A DNA stretch of 64,000 nt, taken from Gerris lacustris. Lineage: Eukaryota > Arthropoda > Insecta > Hemiptera > Gerridae. A program made the position numbers and the translations under genes. The stretch is from NCBI GenBank assembly GCA_951217055.1, contig OX578280.1, positions 40,251,628-40,315,627 of the forward strand, read 5' to 3'. Below, one piece after another: positions 1-11,634 of the stretch. The notes below the pieces were generated by a model. The model saw nothing but the letters and a program-made list of their open reading frames with translations. It did not search any database and was not told the origin of the DNA. Numbering within the stretch: position 1 is the first letter of the stretch; each line of letters begins with the position of its first letter.

Positions 1-105
1 TTTGGAACGTCCATAAATAATTTCTAACAACTCAAATTTCTATCACGCAAGTTCCTTTACCAATACAACTGTAACAACTTACCCCAATAACTGTAACAAC
101 TTACT

Positions 106-133
106 CCCCCCCCCCCCGCCCCCCCCTCCCCCC
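106..133. repeat. poly-C tract
   Basis: An interrupted run of C (12, then 8, then 6 in a row) sits between AT-rich flanks, just after a short duplication of a CTGTAACAACTTAC motif. It is one of at least a dozen C or G homopolymers in this window. I see no coding context. Confidence 0.9.
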
Positions 134-1425
134 TATAGCGGGGCAGGTTGTTGCAATTTAAGTTATCTGAGATTATAAGTCCCTACGATAAGAGACGTGA
201 ATATTGTGAGCCGAAAAAAATAATTGAGGTACCCAACAGTTGCTTTTAAAGAACTAACGTTAAATTACTTTCATAAACCTTAGGGCTTGGCCAAATAAAA
301 TAAAAAAATAAAAATAAAAAAAAAAAGTCTAACAACTAGCCCCGGTCTCCCCTACATAAAACTATATTAATATATATTTTCTCTCCCTATGAGTTATCCA
401 GGGAGGAGATTAGTTTTTAATTTTTTAATGTAATTATGTTTAAAAAATCCAAGTATAGAAATACTGTGCGTGTGAAAAAATAACGAAGTTTTTGATTTTC
501 TATGACTTAAAACGGATACAAACTTGTTTATCTAAATTAAGAAATGCTATAAAGAATGTTAACATGGTGAAGAAGCTCTAAGTAAGGGCGAAATACTGCT
601 ACTTTTTAAAAAGGAAAGAAGAAGGAAGCAATTTATTTATTTTTAACCCTTAAAATGACCAAATGAAAATATACATCAATAAAGTTTTATATGCAATAAA
701 TAATTAAATAAGGGTTAACCACCAGAAAAAATGATAATATATATATATTTTTTTTTTTATAATTTCAGTGCATACATTTTTTAATTTTACTAAAAAATAA
801 AGTAAATCATGTTACAAAGACATTTTTATAATATCATTATCATCATCATTATCATTAGTATTATCTTTATTTCTTGAAGAATTAATAGGTTAAAAATATA
901 CTAGTGTATAACATTATAAAGCGCTTCTTGATATTATCAACGTACATAGTTCCATGTGATTTATTTTGTTTTATCTCATGCAAAATAAGAGGAGAAGGTC
1001 AAGAAAAAACCTTCTAAAAACTATATAGTGTACTCAGAAAACACGGTCATATATGAACACAAATATAGAGACCACGAAATAGATTATAGTGACACACAAG
1101 TGTAAAGTAGACCCCAAAACCAATAATTATGAAACCAAAGTGTAAAGGAGACCACGAAACAGATGTTGTTCTCATAGGAGAATTTTTTAACTCAATATTA
1201 ATTCCTGTTACTTTCGACTTAAATAAATAAAATAAAGTAGAACCAAAAACAATTGAACGAGCTCGTTAAACGGAATAACGGCCCTGGCGTTCCAAGATAG
1301 GGACCATTAAAAAGTTTGTTGCTAACTTCATGTTCTTCTTCTTCACAAAACATGAGATGTATAAAAATTCCTTGAAAACAATTTTTTGTTTTTTTGGCAA
1401 CGAATAACTGTGATTATTTCATTGG
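134..1425. other. AT-rich non-coding stretch
   Basis: No open frame of credible composition is visible on either strand. The stretch holds A-rich runs near 300-330, a short (TA) tract near 738 and an ATC-rich simple repeat near 832-860. It is consistent with intergenic or intronic DNA. Confidence 0.6.
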
Positions 1426-1429
1426 CTAG

Positions 1430-1950
1430 TTGGATAGTCTGCCAATTAGTGTGGCACAAAGCTTCCTCGCTTCCTATTTCGTATTATACTTTAATGATTT
1501 TATGCTTTTACAACCTTATTATTACCAAATTTAGTTCATTTTACCCCATTTTTTAAATTGTTTTGTTTTGCTTCCGAGCTTGAACCGAAGCTATGGGATC
1601 GTTCTAAAGAGCGAATTATTTAATGTCTCCGATTTCAAAAATTCCATGACAGAAATCCACTCCAAACATCAGGGGAATTTTATGTTCCGTGTATGTCTGT
1701 TGATCTGTATTTCTAATTAATTTTTGCGAACAAACATACCTTAAAAACTACTCTTCCGAAAAGTAGTTATTGTGACACATCGGTTCGCAAAAAATTGTGC
1801 GACAGACCGACCGACCGACAGATAGACACGGAACCAAAAATGTTCCTGATGCTTGAAACGGATTTCTGTCTTGGAATTTTTTTAAAAAGCCTAAAATAAT
1901 GTCATTCTTCAAAATGATTCCGTTACCTTCGGTAAGCTCGGAAGCAAAAT
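1430..1950. repeat. Composite of repeat family B (three rearranged pieces)
   Basis: Bases 1432-1565 match the left part of family B (GCCAATTAGTGTGGCACA). Bases 1570-1720 match its right end in reverse, and 1745-1950 match the right end in forward orientation, finishing with GTAAGCTCGGAAGCAAAA. The two right ends therefore face each other as an imperfect inverted pair around about 1730. A (GACC/GACA) simple repeat at about 1801-1830 is typical of the family. Full-length copies lie at 25911-26471, 30763-31333 and 53474-54050. The apparent minus-strand reading frame here is only a translation of the repeat. Confidence 0.8.
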
Positions 1951-2120
1951 AGAGAGAGAGACGCACTTCAGGATTATCTTCTTCCTTATTCTTAAACTCC
2001 TTTATCTTTTTCTGGATTATTTTCCTTTTTGAAGAATTCCGGGATTCCAGAAGAGTTTGAAATGGGAGTTACCAAAGAGTAAAGTTAAAAAAAAGATAAA
2101 TCTAGGTTGAGAGATAAAAC

Positions 2121-2309
2121 TCAGATGATACTGTGAGAGGTATCTTGCAGGTTGGCTATACATTGTGGGGTATAATACAGGAAAAGAAGGGAAACAGAGG
2201 GAAAATGGTTTTTAAAATATTTAACAAGTGAACTGGCGAGATTGTCTGCTAAAGGAGATGTCTGGGTAGACTCCTCTGTGTCGTCTCCCATGACATTTTG
2301 GTCCCCCAT
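2121..2309 (-). CDS. Unrecognised short ORF, possible first exon
   Basis: A 62-codon frame opens with ATG at 2309 and has a protein-like start (MGDQNVMGDDTEES) that is acidic and polar. Base composition over the first 30 codons is clearly more GC-rich than the surroundings. The second half becomes hydrophobic and less protein-like, so any real coding part could be an exon ending near codon 30. I do not recognise a family. It lies on the same strand as the KCNQ exon far upstream, but nothing links the two. It could equally be chance. Confidence 0.2.
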   Translation of the reverse strand: MGDQNVMGDDTEESTQTSPLADNLASSLVKYFKNHFPSVSLLFLYYTPQCIANLQDTSHSII

Positions 2310-2822
2310 GAGTAATTAAAGCTCTTTATACTCCTGTACATTATAGAATAAGGAAGACGTCTCTCTTCAGTTCTCTACCCACATGATATCTCCCTCTTTT
2401 TTAAAAGAAATAAAACAAACAATCCTCCCCTCTGTTCTCTGGGATCCAGTATTTTAAATTACCCAGTAAACTCTTCACTCTTCCCACATACCCACCAAAT
2501 AAGGGACACAAAGCTGGAATAAATTGTCAGGACGAATTTTCATCAAGAGTTAAAAAGCCTTCACCCTGGTTTTTCACTTCCAAAACTACCATGAATAGAA
2601 GAGATATGTATGATATTTATATTTTCTCTCATTCACCTGCCTTTTCATTTTAACAACTATATTCCCTCTCCTTCATAATATGTAGTATATTATATACTAT
2701 ATACTATATCCCACTCCTTCATATACGTAGTTCATTATTTACTACATTCACTGTCCTTCATATATTTAGTACATTATACACTATATTTCCTCTCCTCCAT
2801 ATAAGTAATTATAAGTAAGTAA

Positions 2823-3029
2823 ATGGACAGCGACTGAGGACTGAGGAGACTGGGCCACGATCAGCGCGTGTGTGAGGTTAGGATATCGGTTAGGTTTGAT
2901 AGCTTAAGATTACCTTTGAGGAGAAGAACAGGACGGCCTCGTAACAGACGGTTGGATGGAGTCCAGCAGGATTGTGCCATAATAGGCATAAGAGACTAGA
3001 GATCTAACGTAGATGACCATGCTGAATGA
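2823..3029 (+). pseudogene. Non-LTR retrotransposon reverse-transcriptase C-terminus, decayed
   Basis: A single reading frame from 2823 to the TGA at 3027 carries the terminal signature of jockey/CR1-like ORF2 proteins. It has a RRLGHDQRV segment matching the usual RLxWLGHVxRM. About 25 residues on comes RRRTGRPRNRRLDGVQQD, matching the GRPxxRWxDGV motif, then GIRD and NVDDHAE, where the family has the D-W-R and D-R-x-x-W blocks. Two in-frame stops (TGA at 2835, TAG near 2988) show it is dead. Only the last 70 or so residues remain; no fingers-palm domain or endonuclease is visible upstream. It is probably a 5'-truncated insertion. Confidence 0.75.
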
Positions 3030-3155
3030 AAGCGAAAATAAGTATATTTACGAGTATATCATAGCATTGAACATGAACATTAAAAAAGTTATAGTTGTTA
3101 CTACTATGAGTGAATATCTAAACACGTTAGTGACTTATTGAAATGATGTAGTTAT

Positions 3156-3315
3156 TGGTAATTCTTTAGATCGAACACCCCAATATTTTTTTAGAATGTG
3201 AATGACTGTCTAAATAACTATTAAGACAAAGGGATATTTAGTCCAATGTACCTAGGGACAAAGGAATATCACACTTGTTACTATAAGGGGAGTAACAATC
3301 GAAAGAAGTGCCCAA
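3156..3315. mobile_element. MITE-like element, family I copy 1
   Basis: This is a roughly 160-bp unit with terminal inverted repeats. Its left end contains TTCTTTAGATCG and its right end reads GGGGAGTAACAATCGAAAGA. It aligns with 35321-35485, including the internal CTAAATAACTATTAAGA and TCCAATGTAC blocks. There is no coding capacity. Confidence 0.65.
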
Positions 3316-3492
3316 TTATTGATCCTATAAATGCTGAAGTGCGTTATAAAGCCTCGATATTGTGTAGTAGTGTTGAGACCCTTCAAGTCTTCAAGCCTTT
3401 TCATGTTCATAATTTCTGTAAGAGGGGTTGACTAAAATGGACACAGCCTATCCGACGAGTGGTGGAGGGGTAGTTTCATCGTGCTGGTGCTG

Positions 3493-3532
3493 CCCCCCCC
3501 CCCCCCCCCCACCATGGTGCTCAGCACCATGG
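3493..3532. repeat. 18-C tract followed by a 10-bp-arm palindrome
   Basis: Eighteen consecutive C (3493-3510) are followed by CCATGGTGCT, a single C, and its exact reverse complement AGCACCATGG (3512-3532). The palindrome would form a perfect hairpin with a minimal loop. Confidence 0.85.
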
Positions 3533-3539
3533 GAGAGTA

Positions 3540-5900
3540 TGGGAAATTCTCCCACACTCTAATCTTAGCAACGCTCTTTTAAGAGGGAATTTGACAATCT
3601 TTCCATTAGGATTTAAAGGGACAAATGGCCATGGGCATGGCATAACTGAGTAGGTTAAAAACCCGTATTAAACAACGTAGAGGATAGTATACTAACTCGC
3701 AGTACAGTGGCCCTCTCTCATATTACGCAATCATATTACGCTCGACTACTAACAAACTTTATTACTTTTTAACAATTGACTACCTCCCTAGAACGAACTA
3801 AAAATTGATTTAAACTTAGCCCCCCACCTCCACGACTAACGACGCTAAAACTCGTTATATAAATCGACTAACAGTATTCCCTCTCAGTTAGTCGTTACAT
3901 TTAACAACTCTAGTTGAATTAACACAAAAGAAACATTAAAATAGATTTATACAAAGCTATTACAGCTCAAATAAACACAATAGAACCTTTAATATTGCTA
4001 AAGTCATTTGGTTTATGTTGTGAAAACTGTTAATACAAAAACCCAGGACTTATAGCTTCAAGGAGTGGTTTTAGAGAAAAGTGGCTGAGATGTATTTAAA
4101 ATCCTTTTTTTATGTATTAGACCTAGTAGAAATTACTTGGACGCTGGGGGAGACTTGGCTAAACCAATGATCTCACAAAATTTTAAGCGAGACTTGCCTT
4201 ATTTTTTACCACGTGTTTTTGTATGGAAATATCCTCGAGGAATAAAGCAATTTAATAAAAGGTAATGAAGACGAGCAAAACATAATCCACTTTTTTATAA
4301 TTCGAATTAAAGTTATGAAGATCGTAGTAGCCTATTTATTTTAGTCATTGGTTTCACGTGGGATTTCATTACCTTGGACAAAGCTAAAATCAGTTATCGC
4401 TGATAACATGGCTGGTGAAAGCGGGAATGTTGCTAAAACTGTGTTGCCAGGCTCCGCTCTGACATAAGAATTATCACAGATAAAAATTCCTCTCACCTAT
4501 AAATTTTGCTAGGAACAAGTTTCGGAAACTTTTTTGACGTACATCAAAACTTCGATGGTCAGTGGTTGGTAATGAATTTGGTTGCAATTGAAACTTGGAT
4601 AAATTTATCTAAAAATGAGACGGATGTCATTAAATAAATCAGCGATATTTTTAACAGTTGAAATGTTCAATTCATTTAAATTTTGCGTTGTGAATTAGAG
4701 TATCTCATTGTAGTTACTAAAACTTATCAGCATATTCAAATAAGCAAAGAGGAAAGATGTTTTGAGACCTTAATCTTTGAGCGCGTGAGTCCCACGATGC
4801 CCCATGATAACCTCCAAGTTGAAGAGGAAAATTGTCGTATACATAATTGCTTAAGGTGAAGGAACCTCCTCTACATCTTTGACAGTTATTGACTTCTTTG
4901 ACGAGCGAATGTGAGTTCTTCATTTTAGAGACTCACGCTTTTAAAATGTAGTGAGTTTTTTGGTCGTCTAACGATATAAATCGGGAAGTATTGATCGATT
5001 TGAACGAAATTCGGTACACAGGCACAGGTGCATCCCAGCATTTATGACAACTAATAGTTTTTGGAAACTTCACACTTAATATTTTTAAGATGGTTGTCAA
5101 TATGTTTGACGACTATACAAAACGTTTTTAGTCAGAATGACATGTTATACATAGTTTTCAAGGTTTTGAAGAGTAAATAAAAATGGTCGAAATTTCGGTG
5201 TTGAAAAATTGCATGCTTATAAGTTTATTTTAAAGCTACTATGAGTAGAAAAAAAATCATATTTTAAAAATAGCTGAAAAACCAAAAATTAAGTGTTTTT
5301 AAGTCACATTATAATTTCCCTCACATGATCTTTTTGAACAAGTAATTATTGTTATTGCCCCGTACATCCTAAATAAGCGAGATCAGAAGACTGCGCATTA
5401 CTAGTTAAATACATTTACAAAGAAGTTAACAGTCAACGAGTCAATATATATGTATAAAATGAGGTACAAGTCGTCCCCTTAAATACCTGAATTAAAAGAG
5501 TTAAATAAGATTTAAATTCTTCATCAAAAGAGAAAAAGAGTACCTATTGTTTTATAAAATAAATGTCGACGGTTTGGAGGAGAAACTTTGGACTGGATTT
5601 TTCTAGTGCTATCTAAGGTATGAATATGCAACTGCTTCTCCAAATATTTCCCACTATTAATTTGACTATTCTGAAATCGATTTTTTCTATAAAAAAAAGT
5701 TTTCTCTAGATATTTTCATTTTATCACAACTTCCTCTTCATTTTCCTGCACTCTCTAGCCACCTTTCAAGAAGAAAATAAAAGGTTTTGAAAGGGTGATT
5801 TTCCCTGAGACCAGGACAGAACTCGGCCGACAATTTCCCCCGTCTTAACGTTTTTAAACCACGGAATATTCATTATATAGCTGGATTTTCATTCGAGAAA
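3540..5900. other. AT-rich stretch without recognised genes
   Basis: I found no recognisable gene. Two short GC-elevated patches stand out: about 4370-4470 and about 4740-4920. The latter gives a minus-strand frame of 68 codons with several Cys residues that I do not recognise. The rest is low-complexity AT-rich DNA. Confidence 0.5.
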
Positions 5901-6489
5901 TATTAAAAAAAGAAATCGTGATAAGGGTTGATTTTTCTCCGAAACAACACTTTTTTTTCCTTTTAAACGTCTATCCGTTTATTTCATGGCCAAACAAAAA
6001 GAAAAAAATAATGAAAAACATTTCCTCCCCCTTCTTCTCGAGAGGTAAAGAATATATTTACATAAGAAATACAAACCCTTTCCCTTTGAATCTAAGTCCT
6101 AAGTTCTTTTTTTCTCTTATTTTCTTGAATCGACTTAAAAGCACTTAATGACTTTAAAGCATTAAAATAAACGAAAAATAAATATATTTTTTCCTATAAC
6201 ATATTCACCTAGATTTTATCATCGATCATGAAACAATATTACGGAGGAGAAACCACTTGAATTTCAGGAAAATTTTGCATTGTCTTATAATTTTTTATCT
6301 AAACGTAGGTATACAAGTCCTTAATTCCTTTTGGTTGGTTATGCAATACGACATTTTTGTTTGATCTTGTAAATACTTTTAGGTTTAGTGGTTTAGTATA
6401 CTAAAGAAGTACACTTTTCATGAAATTAAGTCTAAAAGTATATTTAAATTTTCTTTTACCTAGGTTGTATATATTTATAAACATACAAC

Positions 6490-6490
<1 letters not shown>

Positions 6491-6527
<37 letters not shown>

Positions 6528-6528
6528 T
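6491..6528. repeat. (TC)n(TA)n microsatellite
   Basis: A short TC run passes directly into about a dozen TA units. It lies inside the open frame that leads into the Penelope-like protein, so the translated run of Ser-Leu then Ile-Tyr residues is not genuine protein. Confidence 0.9.
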
Positions 6529-6539
6529 GTGATAGTGAT

Positions 6540-8098
6540 CTCCAGATCAAGCAAGTATTGACGGTAGGGATATCCTCATTTGATAACGTACAAACTTGCG
6601 GTAACTACTCAAAATTCGATTTTAATACTGCTAGTCAAGCAGATTTATGCCGAAACTTTTCTTATCTCTCTTTCAAACTCCATCTTACTATTTCTAACAT
6701 TTGGTTTAATAAGCAATGCCTTACTCATCGAGTAATTCCCACTTACGCAAAAATTCTTTTCAAACAAACTTCTTTCGCCGCACGACGTACCCGACTTCAA
6801 GCACAGACTTTGCGCATCAAAAATGAAATCAAATCACTATACATTAAGAAAGACAGACTCAACTTACGACTTATGCAAACTCACTTGCAGATAGCTAACA
6901 TATTAGGTACTGACAACTACATTAGTTTCTACGACAATATGAAAAAAGACATTGACATACAAATGAAGACGAAATATGACAAACTTAGGAACAAACTAAA
7001 CAAGCTTATTGACACAGATACTAGACAAGACCGACCAACTAGCTTTCACCCACGGACAGTTAACCTTACTAATACTAGATTCACAGCTTACGAACTTAAA
7101 TTACTAGACAAAGGACTCAAACATAACTTGTGCAACACTAAAATTGACAAAGACATTGAACGACTAACAGTAGACACAGAAATTGCTATAAACAAACTAC
7201 CACAAGACCTACAGACACACGCTAGACACACCGCAGTGAACATCTTACAAAAAATACGGATGAACTTAGACAAAACCAGCCGACAGAATTCAGACCATAA
7301 GACTGCTAAACAGATTAGGAATAAGATACACGACAATAACCTCACTATCACAAAAGCAGTTAAAGGCAACGCCACAGTCATTATAAAGACAACGGATTAC
7401 ATAGACAAGACAGTACATTTCATCAACACGAACGGCTACAAACAGCTACGGAAAGATCCAACTAACAAGTACCAGACAGACATACATAACGCGATAATCC
7501 GGTCACCTTTGATAATTTTGCCGAAAAATAAATATCGTTACATCAATTCTAACCCGTCAATTCCTTCGTTAAAAGCTTTACCAAAAATTCACAAACCTGA
7601 CACACCTATTAGACCAATAGTCAACTACAGACAGGCACCCGCATACAAACTCTCACAACACTTAGCAACAACCATAAAAGACTTTGCAGAACTTGACGAT
7701 AAATACACATTAAAAAACAGCCACGAATTAACGACTTTAACATCTAACCTTACTCTAAATTCACAAAGCCGACAAATATCACTCGACGTAACTAATCTTT
7801 ACACATCTATACCTTTAACGAGACTATAAACTTACTTGAACACAAATTATTACTCAACCACTACCGACAGACTGTACAACAACTAATAAATTTACTACGC
7901 ACTACTTTAAAACAGAACTACTTCAGTTTCAATGCCAAGAATTACTTAGCGACAGACGGTTTGGGAATGGGTCATCCAACATCTTCCATAATGGCTGAGG
8001 TTTTCATGCAATCCTTAGAAGATCTGTATGTACCTAAGCTAGCGGAGGTATTTGGCGTGGTTTATTACAAACGTTATGTCGACGACTGCTTTACAGCA
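6540..8098 (+). pseudogene. Penelope-like element (PLE) reverse transcriptase, frameshifted and 3'-truncated
   Basis: The open frame 6420-7829, followed by a one-base frame change at about 7823, encodes a PLE-type reverse transcriptase. The N-terminal part has the lysine-rich coiled segment and an LLDKGLKHNLCNT block typical of PLEs. Then come KGNATVI (like the KADKG-N-VV motif), LPKIHKP and RPIVNYRQAPAYKLSQ (palm), and SLDVTNLYTSIP, the first catalytic Asp block. After the frameshift follow DGLGMGHPTSSIMAEVFM (template-grip) and KRYVDD at 8072-8086 with the catalytic Asp pair. The protein stops at TGA 8099, where sequence of an oppositely oriented gypsy element begins. The thumb and any GIY-YIG endonuclease are missing. 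The first 40 codons of the frame run through a microsatellite, so the true start is probably downstream of 6540. The element is inactive as it stands. Confidence 0.9.
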
Positions 8099-9450
8099 TG
8101 ATGGATTTTATAATCCTTAAGTTTTATATCATAAGGTTCACATTTCATGGACCCTAATCCAATAAAAAAAGTTGGAAACTTTTCCCGTAATCTTTCCTTA
8201 AAATCTAGAGAACCAATCTCTTTTATTCCAGCAACAACAACTTTTGCTTTAGGACTTACTTCTAAATTTGTTTTTCTATCAAATTTAGCAATACCTAACT
8301 TAACAATATCGGGCCTACCTAAAAGATTATCATGAGTATTTACGACGTACGCAAGTAGTGTGTACTTGATTCCTTCCCACATTACAGGAAGTAAAACTTT
8401 ACCATATACTTCTAATCGCTCATGATTCTTTCCTGGTCCTAACAAAATTTGCTTGGTATGTCTTAATATCACATTTTTCTTAATTTTATCAAACTGTTTG
8501 ATAGAAATAATGGAATTATCTGCACCCGTGTCAATTTTAAATCGTAAGTTTACATTATTTTCATTGCATTGACAGGCTATATCAACAGTCCACGGCTCTA
8601 CAGAACCTTTTATATTATTTATCATTTTTACCACTCCTACGTCAGAGGAGTTAGAATCAGATAATTCTTCATCACAAGAATTGTTGATATGCACTAATTT
8701 TATATTTTTTCGAAAACAGCATTTAGTATAATGCCCTACCATCGAACAACGCCCGCACACAATATTTTTTGCTGGACATTTCTGCAGATTATGCCATTCC
8801 TTATTTCCACAACGTGAACATTTGGACGAACCAGCTGAAGATGGCTCTCTTTTCTTATCCATTTTCTGATTATTTCCATTTTTATATTTATATTTATCTT
8901 TTCTTTTTTCACTCACCCTAATTTGTTGTATCACTTCAGGTTGAGATTTCAATAGTTTATTTTGTTCTTTTACAGATTCATTTTTAATTATTTTATCTAT
9001 AGCTTTTTGTAGTGTAAGATCCGGATCTAACTGTAACGTCTCCGAAAGATTATCATCTTTAATTCCTACCACCAATCTGTCTCTAATTAGTTCATCCTTA
9101 ATTTCGCCGTATTTACAATTTCCTGCTAACTTAATAATCTCTGAAATATATTCTTCAGCCATTTCACCGTCTTTTTGATCCCTCTTATTAAATCTAGCTC
9201 GCTCGAAAATAATATTGAGACTACGACTAAAAAATTTTAGAATGTCTCAATAACATCCTTATAGGAATCGAACTCATTTTCTGTTTTTTGAACCTTAGTC
9301 AACAAATGTTCTACACCGCTGCCCATATGAAGGAAAAGATAAGTTATTTGTACCCTATCATCTAATAAGTGCATTTCCGAAAACTGTTCGGAAGCGCTCA
9401 TATGCTTTTAACCAAACAGGCCACTCAGTCCCTTTAAAAGAGAATTTATC
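8099..9450 (-). pseudogene. Ty3/gypsy gag-protease, decayed and 3'-truncated
   Basis: The minus-strand frame 9162-8074 runs without a stop through the end of Gag and the protease. The Gag part is visible upstream too (FERARFNKRDQKDGEMAEEY just before 9162). A further block at about 9430-9250 (WPVWLKAYERFR, then MHLLDDRVQ after a frameshift) matches the conserved gypsy Gag core. Two CCHC knuckles follow at about 8825-8735 (CX2CX5HX4C, then CX2CX4HX4C). The aspartic protease has its DTGADNS active-site motif near 8520. Reading breaks before the RT at about 8099, the Penelope junction. The last 8 or so codons of the open frame are antisense Penelope sequence. At least two frameshifts in Gag mark it as dead. 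It resembles K02A2.6-type gypsy elements of invertebrates. Confidence 0.9.
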
Positions 9451-9591
9451 AGGGGAAGGAACAGAGTTAAGTAATGTTTTTGGGGCGACATTACCAGTTA
9501 GTGACGTAAGTTACCCGACTTGCAGTCGGGTAACTTCTTTTTTCAGAACATCTAACTCGGAGAGTCCTTTCTGAGTAAGATTTTCTTCAGA

Positions 9592-9609
9592 ATCCCACTT
9601 CTGACACCA
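9592..9609 (-). other. tRNA primer-binding site of the gypsy element
   Basis: Read on the minus strand the 18 bases are TGGTGTCAGAAGTGGGAT, directly after the putative LTR end ACA. They are complementary to a tRNA 3' end that finishes in CCA. The matching tRNA is probably of the Leu or Ser kind, but this is inferred from memory only. Confidence 0.75.
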
Positions 9610-9716
9610 TGTAAAGATTCTTAAACAGGAGCTTTTAAAGAACCCATTTAATATAATCCCAAAGTAATAATAAATCTATTGACATAAGTAAACATGTCAA
9701 AGTCAACTCCTTTACA
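9610..9716 (-). mobile_element. Putative short 5' LTR of the gypsy element
   Basis: The 107-bp segment is bounded by TGTAAAG at one end and CTTTACA at the other, so it begins TG and ends CA with a 7-bp inverted match. It adjoins the primer-binding site exactly. No second LTR is visible because the element is truncated at 8099, so the boundary rests on the terminal inverted bases only. It is short for this group. Confidence 0.6.
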
Positions 9717-9735
9717 GCATCCGCCCCTGGTACAA

Positions 9736-10190
9736 CAAAGAATCATCACTACAGGTCAACTACCAGTATCTAGGGCAGGAGATTTAGATCCACCACGATT
9801 ACAAATTGTAAAAGAAGAATTTAACTACATGTGTCAATAGGAATCTGCAGACCATCATCATCTCCTAGTACATCACCTCTACATATGGTACCAAAGCAAA
9901 ATTCAACATGTAGAGATTATAGGCGGCTAAACGTTGTCAACGTTGGAGATAGGAACCCTATACCACGTGTGCAGGACAGCTCCTATGATCTGCCGGTATG
10001 TGCAATGTACATTTTATTCAAAACGATTTATTAAGGGCATACCACAATATATACTAGCTAGTAGCTCCAGACGAAGTATATAAAACAGCTGTTATAACAC
10101 TGTTTAAGTAAGTCAGCGAAGAGTATGAACGCCATCCCCATTTGGCCTTCGTATCAAGGCATCAACATGCATTTGCGGAACCCCTAAAAT
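9736..10190 (+). pseudogene. Second Ty3/gypsy pol (reverse transcriptase) fragment
   Basis: This lies in the opposite orientation to the gypsy element beside it. The first frame (9736-9840) gives RIITTGQLPVSRAGDLDPPR and KEEFNYM, matching the segment just N-terminal to the RT. After a stop and frame change, ICRPSSSPSTSPLHMVPK and DYRRLNVVNVGDRNPIPRVQD (9834-9980) match RT block 1. A third piece, at about 10035-10110, contains AYH and then LVAPDEVYKTAVIT, matching the FxxIxLxxAYHQIPVAPED region. A fourth (EYERHPHLAF) echoes the FEFxRMPFGL block. There are several frameshifts and stops, so this is an old relic. It starts immediately beside the putative LTR of the neighbouring element, which suggests that element inserted into it. 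Confidence 0.85.
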
Positions 10191-10959
10191 TAGTTATCTC
10201 AGCTTATCTTTTAATTCATAAGCTCATTGTAATGTCCCTGTCAATGATGGGGAGCGGTGCCTAGAACTCCAATTAGTAAATTCACTAGGGTTGACGAGCA
10301 AAGCGAGTAGGGGGAGAGCCCTTTAGTATAAATTAAAATAAATAATAGAGGATATATGAAATGAAAATGCATAATATATTGAGGAGAAATTGTAAAAGCA
10401 ACATTTTGAGAAATAGGAAAGAGAACTACGAGGATTTGAATCAAATTGAAAACAGATAAGGAAATTATCATAGTTTCGCTTGAACTAAAAGTCTGGGTAG
10501 ATCCATAGCAAGAGATGGCAGGCAGGGATGTCCGAAACTACCCATCATACCTCTTGGTATAATATTTAATCATGCAGCTTCAACTAGGAAGTGGAAGATA
10601 CAGACAGACATCCTGACAGCTCCCCCCCCCGAAATCTGTTTGTCAGATTAAATTTTCAACAAATCAACACTGGCAGTTTCTCGTTATCACTTGACTTGAT
10701 TGTTTAACTCAGACAAAATTAAATTTTAATGTGTTATTATCACAATATGAGTGTTATCAAGTGATGTATGTTAAACAGGAGAGTTTAAATTAGCATAATT
10801 TAATGAGAAAATATTGTTTCACTTAGATTGCATAGCATTTTACTTTCTTTTATAAATATAAATTAATCTTTGCACAAGTATATAGGTAAACATGCATTAA
10901 ATATTATTGTACATTACACGATTATATCATTCGCTTAACCTGATTTAGGAATATGTTTC

Positions 10960-11070
10960 GAGTCGTTCTTCCCAACCTGCGCATGGATCGTTTGCAAAAC
11001 GTTTACCGTATTGTTCAAACGATCCACATCCAAAACCAAGAACCAGTTTGTACGACATGCGCAGTAATGT
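10960..11070. repeat. Inverted-repeat segment
   Basis: GGATCGTTTG at 10985-10994 is matched by CAAACGATCC at 11016-11025, giving a 10-bp stem. TGCGCATG just outside pairs with CATGCGCA at 11058. It could be the end of an unrecognised transposable element. Confidence 0.5.
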
Positions 11071-11289
11071 CAACCGTCACACATGTCAACAGAAAGGTTC
11101 CCCATCTGTAAGGGTTCCTTAAATTATTTTAATACGGTCCTATAATAAAATAAGTAAAAAAAAACCCGTTCCAACCTGATGTAGATTTGAGTACAGTAAA
11201 GTTAGCCCTTGCGCGGAAAACCTGTCCTAGAGGATGTGTGGGACGATGTAAAGGAAGGTACATGAAGAGGGGTGAGGATAAAACTATTT

Positions 11290-11430
11290 TTATTTATCAA
11301 AATCAGTGCAGTAGTTTAGCCTCCACGAGTCTGCATAGACACTTTTTTGGACTCATGGGTCCTCAAAACGTATAAATCCATCCACAACATTTTCTCTCTA
11401 TATATACTACATATAAGAGAAAGTAAAATA
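11290..11430 (+). repeat. Repeat family A, partial copy
   Basis: This contains the family core in order: an AGTTTAGCCTCCACGAGTCTG block, a TTTTTTGGAC segment and an AAAACGT-AAATCCATC block. It ends in a short hairpin whose arms are CTCTCTATATA and TATAAGAGA, leading into AAAGTAAAA. Related copies lie at 13655-13910, 26655-27000 (reverse) and 36690-36960. Confidence 0.7.
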
Positions 11431-11634
11431 GATAGTATGGTTAGATCGGGCACACTCTCAAATGAACCTAATTACATCAGTCGGCAGGTTCTGGAGTGGA
11501 ATCCACAAGGGGAACGAAAATCTGGCAGACCCATAACAACATGGTGGAGGTTGGTAGAGAAGGAACTAAAAACTAAAGGACGATGGAAAGACCTGGGAGA
11601 ATTAAAGAATATGGCTCATAATAGTCAGGTATAG
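11431..11634 (+). pseudogene. Non-LTR retrotransposon ORF2 C-terminal fragment
   Basis: The frame encodes DSMVRSGTLSNEPNYI, then RQVLEWNPQGERKSGRPITT and WWRLVEKELK, ending KNMAHNSQV before the stop. This is the characteristic tail of RT proteins of many invertebrate non-LTR elements, where RQ-L-WNPQG-RKRGRP-TTWRR and a final LAQNRxxWR block are conserved. Only the last 65 or so residues are present. The final W-R is lost, so this copy is truncated at both ends. It is a different family from the fragment at 2823-3029. Confidence 0.8.

Noticed and set aside
1748..1966. 72-codon minus frame with SVGRSVCR-like residues
   Set aside because: It is the GACC/GACA repeat and right end of family B; similar frames appear at 33910-34095 for the same reason.
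6420..6540. N-terminal 40 codons of the Penelope frame as real protein
   Set aside because: They run through a (TC)n(TA)n microsatellite and have no similarity to PLE proteins.
7088..7381. 97-codon minus-strand frame
   Set aside because: It is antisense to the Penelope-like RT, which has the real motifs.
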